Shown here: piece by piece, positions 7,559 through 11,631 of the stretch | Numbering within the stretch: the first letter of the stretch is position 1 | Layout: the number at the start of each line of letters is the position of its first letter | Assembly (NCBI GenBank): GCA_031255975.1 | Contig: JAIRRM010000119.1 | Span: forward strand, 1 to 11,631 | From: Propionibacteriaceae bacterium | GTDB lineage: Bacteria > Actinomycetota > Actinomycetes > Propionibacteriales > Propionibacteriaceae | Direction: 5' to 3' | Length of the DNA stretch: 11,631 nucleotides | The notes under the pieces: generated by a model | What the model saw: the letters and a program-made list of their open reading frames with translations, nothing else | The model's database searches: none | Told to the model about the DNA's origin: nothing | Made by a program: the position numbers and the translations under genes

Positions 7559-9304
7559 TTAGAAGTCTTCAGCGCCGAGGTTATGACCAGCCACAAAAAC
7601 CGCCGCGGCGGGCGCGGTGTGCAGTTCCAGGATGGCGATGCGGTTTCCAGTGGGTAACAGCAGCGGTGCCGGCACATATAGCGTACGCTGTGGCCCCCGC
7701 GACCAGTAGCGTCCGATGTTGAAGCCGTTGATCCAAACCACACCCTTCGTCCAGCCACTGGTGTCCAGGAAGTGAGCCACGTCTGAGTTGGGGGTATCGA
7801 AGGAACCGAACGCGAAAACCGGCCCGATCAACATGTCGGCTGCCAATTGGGCGGCATCCTCCAGTCCCTCTAGCCTCCCTAAATCAAGCCCCATGGCCTG
7901 CCAATGGCCGATCTCGGCTCCGGTCACGGTGGCGGGGCCGATGAGTCCAGTGGCTTCGCCGATGCGAGGGCCATAACCAACCCGCCCCAGATTCTCCACC
8001 AGCAGTTCAAGCGAACCGGCGCGGGGTACGGCGAGCCTCCGTTCCCCGTGGTCGCGGGCTAGAACCGCGATAGGCGAGCGATCGAGGAACGCGATGGCGC
8101 GGTCGCGCACTTCAGCGAACTCAACCACCGTCGCCCCGGTGGCGATGGTGCGGTAGAGCGTGAATCCGTCGCGTTGCCCGATCTCTTCGTTGGTGGGCAG
8201 GTGATCGAAATCGTCGGGGCTGCCGAGCAGATCGAGCGCGTCCCACAGTGGCAGTTGTCGTTCGAGTCGTACCTCGAAGCGTGGGCTGACAGGTGGCGCG
8301 CCTCGGTTGGGCACGGCAGGTAGCGGGGTGTACTTGGCGAGCACCTCCCGGAACGCCCAGTATTTGTCGGTGGGGTTCCCGGCCTCGTCTAGCGGGGCGT
8401 CGTAGTCGTAACTGGTGGTGATGGAGGCGTAACACCCTTTGTCGCCGGCCCCGTTATCAAACCCGAAGTTGGTGCCGCCGTGGAACAGGTACAGGTTGAC
8501 TGACGCTCCGCTGGCCAATAACTCATCCAGATCAGCGGCAGCCGTCGCGGCGGAAGTGGTGTGATGCTGTTGCCCCCAATAGTCGAACCAGCCGTTCCAG
8601 TACTCCATACACAGCAATGGCCCCGTGGGCTGATGGCGGCGCAGTGTGGCCAGTCGTTGCCGAGAGTTCGAGCCGAATGAGCCGGTGCGGTGCAACTCGG
8701 GTAAGCCGCCGTTTGCCAACATGGTGTCGTTCGGTTGATCCACGGTGGTCAGCGGTACGGTGATGCCAGCCTCGCGAATGAACTCGACCAATGCGCGCAG
8801 ATAGTTGGCGTCGCTGCCGTACGCGCCGTACTCGTTCTCGACCTGCATCAGAATCAGCGGCCCTCCCCGGTCAAGCTGTCGCGGCGCCAGGATCGGCCCG
8901 ATGGCCTGGTAGTAACCGCGCACGGCTGCCAAGTAAGCCGGATCGCTGCTGCGCACCTGGATGCCATCCCGGAACAGCCAAGCGGGTAGGCCACCGCCAG
9001 TCCATTCGGCGCAGATATACGGCCCGGGCCGTACTATCGCATACATCCCCTCGGCCGCCACGCAATCGAGGAATTGCCCTAGATCGAGCGCCCCCTCGGT
9101 GTGGAATACGTCTGGGGTGGGCGCGTGGGCGTTCCAAGCGAGGTACGTCTCGATGGTGTTGAGGCCCATCTCACGAGCTTGCTGGATGCGCTCACGCCAC
9201 TGGTCGGGGTGTACCCGGAAGTAGTGGATGGCACCGCTCAGGATGCGAAAGGGTTGGCCGTCGAGCAGAAAATCGGTATCGCCGATCTCGAAGCGGCTGG
9301 TCAT
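7559..9304 (-). CDS. Glycoside hydrolase family 35 beta-galactosidase, cytoplasmic
   Basis: A 581-residue GH35 retaining beta-galactosidase that releases terminal beta-galactose from an oligosaccharide. Visible: N-terminal LSGAIHYFRVHPDQW (22–36), TYLAWNAHAP (53–62), RPGPYICAEW (92–101) followed by GGLPAWL, acid/base VENEYG (E158) and nucleophile region MEYWNGWFDYWG (E234), then HGGTNFGF in the TIM barrel. The C-terminal third has the jelly-roll domains typical of the family, ending with WINGFNIGRYWSRGPQRTLY. The N-terminus (MTSRFEIGDTDF) is not a signal peptide, so the enzyme should be intracellular and act on imported substrate; no transporter lies in the window. Its ATG overlaps the regulator stop by 4 nt. 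The preferred linkage (beta-1,3, 1,4 or 1,6) cannot be read from the sequence. Confidence 0.95.
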   Translation of the reverse strand: MTSRFEIGDTDFLLDGQPFRILSGAIHYFRVHPDQWRERIQQAREMGLNTIETYLAWNAHAPTPDVFHTEGALDLGQFLDCVAAEGMYAIVRPGPYICAEWTGGGLPAWLFRDGIQVRSSDPAYLAAVRGYYQAIGPILAPRQLDRGGPLILMQVENEYGAYGSDANYLRALVEFIREAGITVPLTTVDQPNDTMLANGGLPELHRTGSFGSNSRQRLATLRRHQPTGPLLCMEYWNGWFDYWGQQHHTTSAATAAADLDELLASGASVNLYLFHGGTNFGFDNGAGDKGCYASITTSYDYDAPLDEAGNPTDKYWAFREVLAKYTPLPAVPNRGAPPVSPRFEVRLERQLPLWDALDLLGSPDDFDHLPTNEEIGQRDGFTLYRTIATGATVVEFAEVRDRAIAFLDRSPIAVLARDHGERRLAVPRAGSLELLVENLGRVGYGPRIGEATGLIGPATVTGAEIGHWQAMGLDLGRLEGLEDAAQLAADMLIGPVFAFGSFDTPNSDVAHFLDTSGWTKGVVWINGFNIGRYWSRGPQRTLYVPAPLLLPTGNRIAILELHTAPAAAVFVAGHNLGAEDF

Positions 9305-10425
9305 GGCTGCCTCTGCCGTGGTGGTGCCGTCGATTCCCGTATGGTCAGTAACGGGGTTACCCAGGTACGGTGCACCGGGCGAGTCGGGTCATGGATGCGA
9401 TCCCAGAGTAGCTTCGTCGCGGCCACTCCGACGGCCCGGCGGGCCGGACGGATGGCGGTCAACGGCGGATTGAACAGCGCTGCCAGTTCATCGTCGTAGA
9501 CGATCAACGAGAGATCTTGTGGAATCGAGAGTCCACGCGCTTGCAGATGCTGCCCGAGCGCCATCGCCTCTCGGTCGGAGTGTACAAACAATGCGGTCGC
9601 TCCGGTGTCGAAAGCCCGGTCAACTACACGTCGGGCCGTCTGGCCGAAGTCGGGGGAGCGATGATCCCAGACCATCTCTACGAAGCAGTCGTCGGCGATC
9701 CCATGGTCGGCGACGGCCTGCTCCCAACCTTTACGGATTCTGGCAGTTGTCGGTGAGGTACGGCTCAACACTAATCCGATGCGGCGGTGTCCGAGTTCGC
9801 TCAGGTGGTTGACCGCCATTATCCCGCCGAAGGCGGCGTCCGAGACCACCGACTCCACTGGCATATGCCACGGGCCACAGACGGCCTCGCGTTCGACCAA
9901 CACCCAGGGCAGACCGCAGCCGTGCAGCCATTCGATGACTTCGCTCGCGTGTGGGCCGCCCATGTTGGGGGCGACCAGCAGCCCCAGCACGTCATCTGCC
10001 GCCGCCAGCTGTTCGAGAATTGGCCGTTCGTCGGGGTCTTCGTACGAACCACCACGTAGTGACAGCCGCACCCCCAGTTGGGCGGCGCTCGCCTGCGCCC
10101 CCTGTACGATGCCGGGCCAATAGAAGTCGAGGTCGGGCACGAGCATGGCGATATGCCCGTTCGGTTCCGGTTCCTGTTTTGCCCGTCGTCCTGATTCTGG
10201 CTTTGGGGCGGGTTCGGTGTGATCGACGTGCGCTACGAGAGTCGCCCCACCATGTACCCGCTCAATGACTCCCTCGTCTTCGAGCACGGTGAGGTCGCGG
10301 CGGATCGTGGTGGGAGTGACCCCCAACTCTGTCGCGAGTGCGGCCACGCGGGTGGTGCCCGCCCGGAGCAGCGTCACGATCTGGTCGCGACGCTCGCTGG
10401 TCAGCAGCGCTTCATTCTCAGACAC
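9301..10425 (-). CDS. Hybrid transcriptional regulator: DeoR-type HTH plus LacI-type sugar sensor
   Basis: A 374-residue protein with two parts. The first ~65 residues are a DeoR/GlpR winged HTH (RRDQIVTLLRAG, then VTPTTIRRDLTVLEDEGVIERVHGGA, the DeoR signature). A Pro/Glu/Lys-rich linker (about 66–89) follows. Residues ~90–365 are a periplasmic-binding-protein-like sensor of the LacI/GalR type (VVSDAAFGGIMAVNHLSELGHRRIGLV, DLSLIVYDDELAALFNPPLTAIRPARRAVG, LLTIRESTAPP). The usual DeoR sugar-phosphate sensor is absent, so the effector is more likely a free sugar or oligosaccharide (inference). It is probably the local repressor of the operon and autoregulated, because it is its second gene. The start is GTG at 10425 with GGAAG 9 nt upstream; it overlaps the lyase stop by 8 nt. 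No operator is visible, as the promoter lies outside the window. Confidence 0.9.
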   Translation of the reverse strand: MSENEALLTSERRDQIVTLLRAGTTRVAALATELGVTPTTIRRDLTVLEDEGVIERVHGGATLVAHVDHTEPAPKPESGRRAKQEPEPNGHIAMLVPDLDFYWPGIVQGAQASAAQLGVRLSLRGGSYEDPDERPILEQLAAADDVLGLLVAPNMGGPHASEVIEWLHGCGLPWVLVEREAVCGPWHMPVESVVSDAAFGGIMAVNHLSELGHRRIGLVLSRTSPTTARIRKGWEQAVADHGIADDCFVEMVWDHRSPDFGQTARRVVDRAFDTGATALFVHSDREAMALGQHLQARGLSIPQDLSLIVYDDELAALFNPPLTAIRPARRAVGVAATKLLWDRIHDPTRPVHRTWVTPLLTIRESTAPPRQRQP

Positions 10426-11631
10426 GGTTACTCACTTCCAGGCTGGATTTTACTTGCGCCCCAGTAGGACGCAGTGTCAGGCGCGTCAGTTTGGAACCCC
10501 AGACGCGCTGTAACGTCGGATCACCCAACGGGCGTTCCGTGACACTTTGCAATGTCGCACCCTCCCACCGGATGTTCACTGCGGCTGCGGGGCGCGCCGG
10601 GTGTACCAGCAGACTCTCGCCTCGCACCGTCACATCGCCCGCGATGATCCAGTGCAGATAGGCATCCGCGCAATCGCTGCTATCGCTGATGCGCGCCACG
10701 CCATTGGCTCGATCAAGCGTTGTGGTGCGCAACCAGCTAACTCCCGGGGTGAGGTAAGCGCCTCCGATGTCCGCTTGCAGTGATGCCAGTTTCGGTGTCA
10801 GTGTGGCGGCGACATCGCGTGCCGTGAACTGTTCGCCTACGCCCTGACCCCGTCCGGCTAACTGAGGCACCGAATGCCAGTCGCTGCGCATCGTCCAGAT
10901 GCTGTAGCGGGCTTCGGAGAAGGTGTCGGCGGTGTATGTGGGACGGCCCGGATCGACGATCACTGGAACGCCGTCGCTGGCGACGATCACCGATCCGACA
11001 TCGAGATGGTTGTGGTTTTCGCCGTTGTGTCCGCCCTTGGCGGCGATGCCGAGGCCGCTCGCGTCGCTTGACTGGTGTGCGACCAGCACCTGTGTCGACG
11101 GCCACCAAGACTGCAATGGCAGCCGATCATCCGGTGCCGCGGTTAGCGCCGCCGCCCATTCCTTATCTTTCAGGGCGCGCAGCACTCTGGGTAGTCCGTC
11201 GCTGAGCAGCGCCAGTGAGCCATCGCGGCGGGCCCCGGCCACGGCGAAAGCCCGAGCGGCCTCATCGTCAGTGTTCATCGCCGCCCGGAACAGCAGATGC
11301 CACGGCAGCGGTTCAGGGTAGGCCGCCGCATCCGAGAAATTCGCACACCAACCGCCTCCCAAAGCCATTCCGGCGGGGAACCTTACGGTGTTGCATACCG
11401 ATTCCAGCCGGAGCAGTTCGGCCGCGTCGGCATTGTGCAGCTCATCGAGCGCTTCTAGCAGCCGTCCGGCACCGTTCCACCAATATCCGGCTCCTTCATC
11501 AATGGCACCGTCAAGTGGCAGCGCCGCGACGTAACGCCGTAAATTGTTCGTAGCGCTCTGCCGAAGCGCGGCTTGTTCGGCTGGGTCTTCACAGAGGGTT
11601 GCGGCGTATAAGACGTTGCCGGAGATCCAGG
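10418..11631 (-). CDS. Heparinase II/III-family polysaccharide lyase, C-terminal part (5' end outside window)
   Basis: The frame is open from the right edge to the TGA at 10420–10418, giving at least 403 residues; ATG 11368 is internal. The family cleaves uronate-containing polysaccharides by beta-elimination. Visible (counted from the first whole codon at 11629): DEGAGYWWNGAG (44–55), the family's DEGxxYW motif whose Tyr is a likely catalytic residue at the end of the alpha/alpha-toroid, and GGHNGENHNHLDVGSVIV (about 200–215), the HNHxD motif that begins the C-terminal beta-sandwich and is linked with catalysis and metal binding in heparinase II relatives. These are followed by IVDPGRPTYT and FSEARYSIWTMRSDWHSVP, typical of PF07940. 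The N-terminus, and so any signal peptide, is not visible. Substrate (heparan, chondroitin, hyaluronan, alginate or other) cannot be assigned. It heads the visible part of the galactose operon. Confidence 0.88.
   Translation of the reverse strand, partial: WISGNVLYAATLCEDPAEQAALRQSATNNLRRYVAALPLDGAIDEGAGYWWNGAGRLLEALDELHNADAAELLRLESVCNTVRFPAGMALGGGWCANFSDAAAYPEPLPWHLLFRAAMNTDDEAARAFAVAGARRDGSLALLSDGLPRVLRALKDKEWAAALTAAPDDRLPLQSWWPSTQVLVAHQSSDASGLGIAAKGGHNGENHNHLDVGSVIVASDGVPVIVDPGRPTYTADTFSEARYSIWTMRSDWHSVPQLAGRGQGVGEQFTARDVAATLTPKLASLQADIGGAYLTPGVSWLRTTTLDRANGVARISDSSDCADAYLHWIIAGDVTVRGESLLVHPARPAAAVNIRWEGATLQSVTERPLGDPTLQRVWGSKLTRLTLRPTGAQVKSSLEVSNRV

Noticed and set aside
5985..7657. + strand open frames of about 200 codons (5985–6605, 7049–7657) opposite the uridylyltransferase and galK genes
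   Set aside because: Both lie over well-supported genes with intact motifs and their translations resemble no protein family I recognise.
11366..11368. ATG as the start of the lyase
   Set aside because: The frame continues without a stop to the right edge, and that upstream part carries the family motif DEGAGYWW.
1..11631. Mobile elements, CRISPR arrays, tRNAs, riboswitches
   Set aside because: Coding sequence fills nearly the whole window; no tandem repeats, transposase motifs, tRNA-like segments or long leaders were seen.

Overview
The window is a GC-rich, very gene-dense chromosomal stretch from an actinobacterium. The evidence is the uvrA–uvrC–rapZ order, the actinobacterial style of the proteins (RapZ with Arg in place of the P-loop Lys, UvrC beginning MADPxxYRP, GMDQAAS-type GalK), and the GTG start and ATGA/TGATG gene overlaps. 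The genus cannot be fixed from the sequence alone. No RNA genes, insertion sequences, CRISPR arrays or notable repeats were seen.

Left part (1–3966, + strand): the 3' part of uvrA, complete uvrC and complete rapZ. UvrA and UvrC are the damage-recognition and dual-incision proteins of nucleotide excision repair. RapZ is the nucleotide-binding and regulatory protein that normally follows uvrC in actinobacteria. The usual next genes (yvcK, whiA) are missing: the + strand block ends after rapZ and meets a convergent operon across a 48-base gap.

Right part (4015–11631, − strand): one tightly coupled operon that reads right to left. The order is a heparinase II/III-family polysaccharide lyase (5' end beyond the window), a DeoR-type HTH / LacI-type sensor hybrid regulator, a GH35 beta-galactosidase, galactokinase, a UDPGP-family uridylyltransferase and UDP-glucose 4-epimerase. 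Four of the five junctions overlap (8, 4, 4 and 1 nt) and the fifth is 15 nt. The promoter should therefore lie upstream, outside the window.

The operon reads as a galactoside-use module. An imported galactoside is split by the cytoplasmic GH35 enzyme, GalK makes Gal-1-P, and GalE interconverts UDP-Gal and UDP-Glc. There is no GalT of the HIT family. The UDPGP-family protein sits in its place, which suggests either a UTP-dependent (pyrophosphorylase) Leloir variant, as known in bifidobacteria, or UDP-Glc supply for a GalT encoded elsewhere. The lyase at the head suggests the true substrate is a uronate-containing, galactose-bearing polysaccharide, possibly a glycosaminoglycan; this is inference. 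The most unusual points are the non-canonical RapZ P-loop and neighbouring motif changes, the GalT-less Leloir set, and the chimeric regulator embedded between a lyase and a galactosidase.
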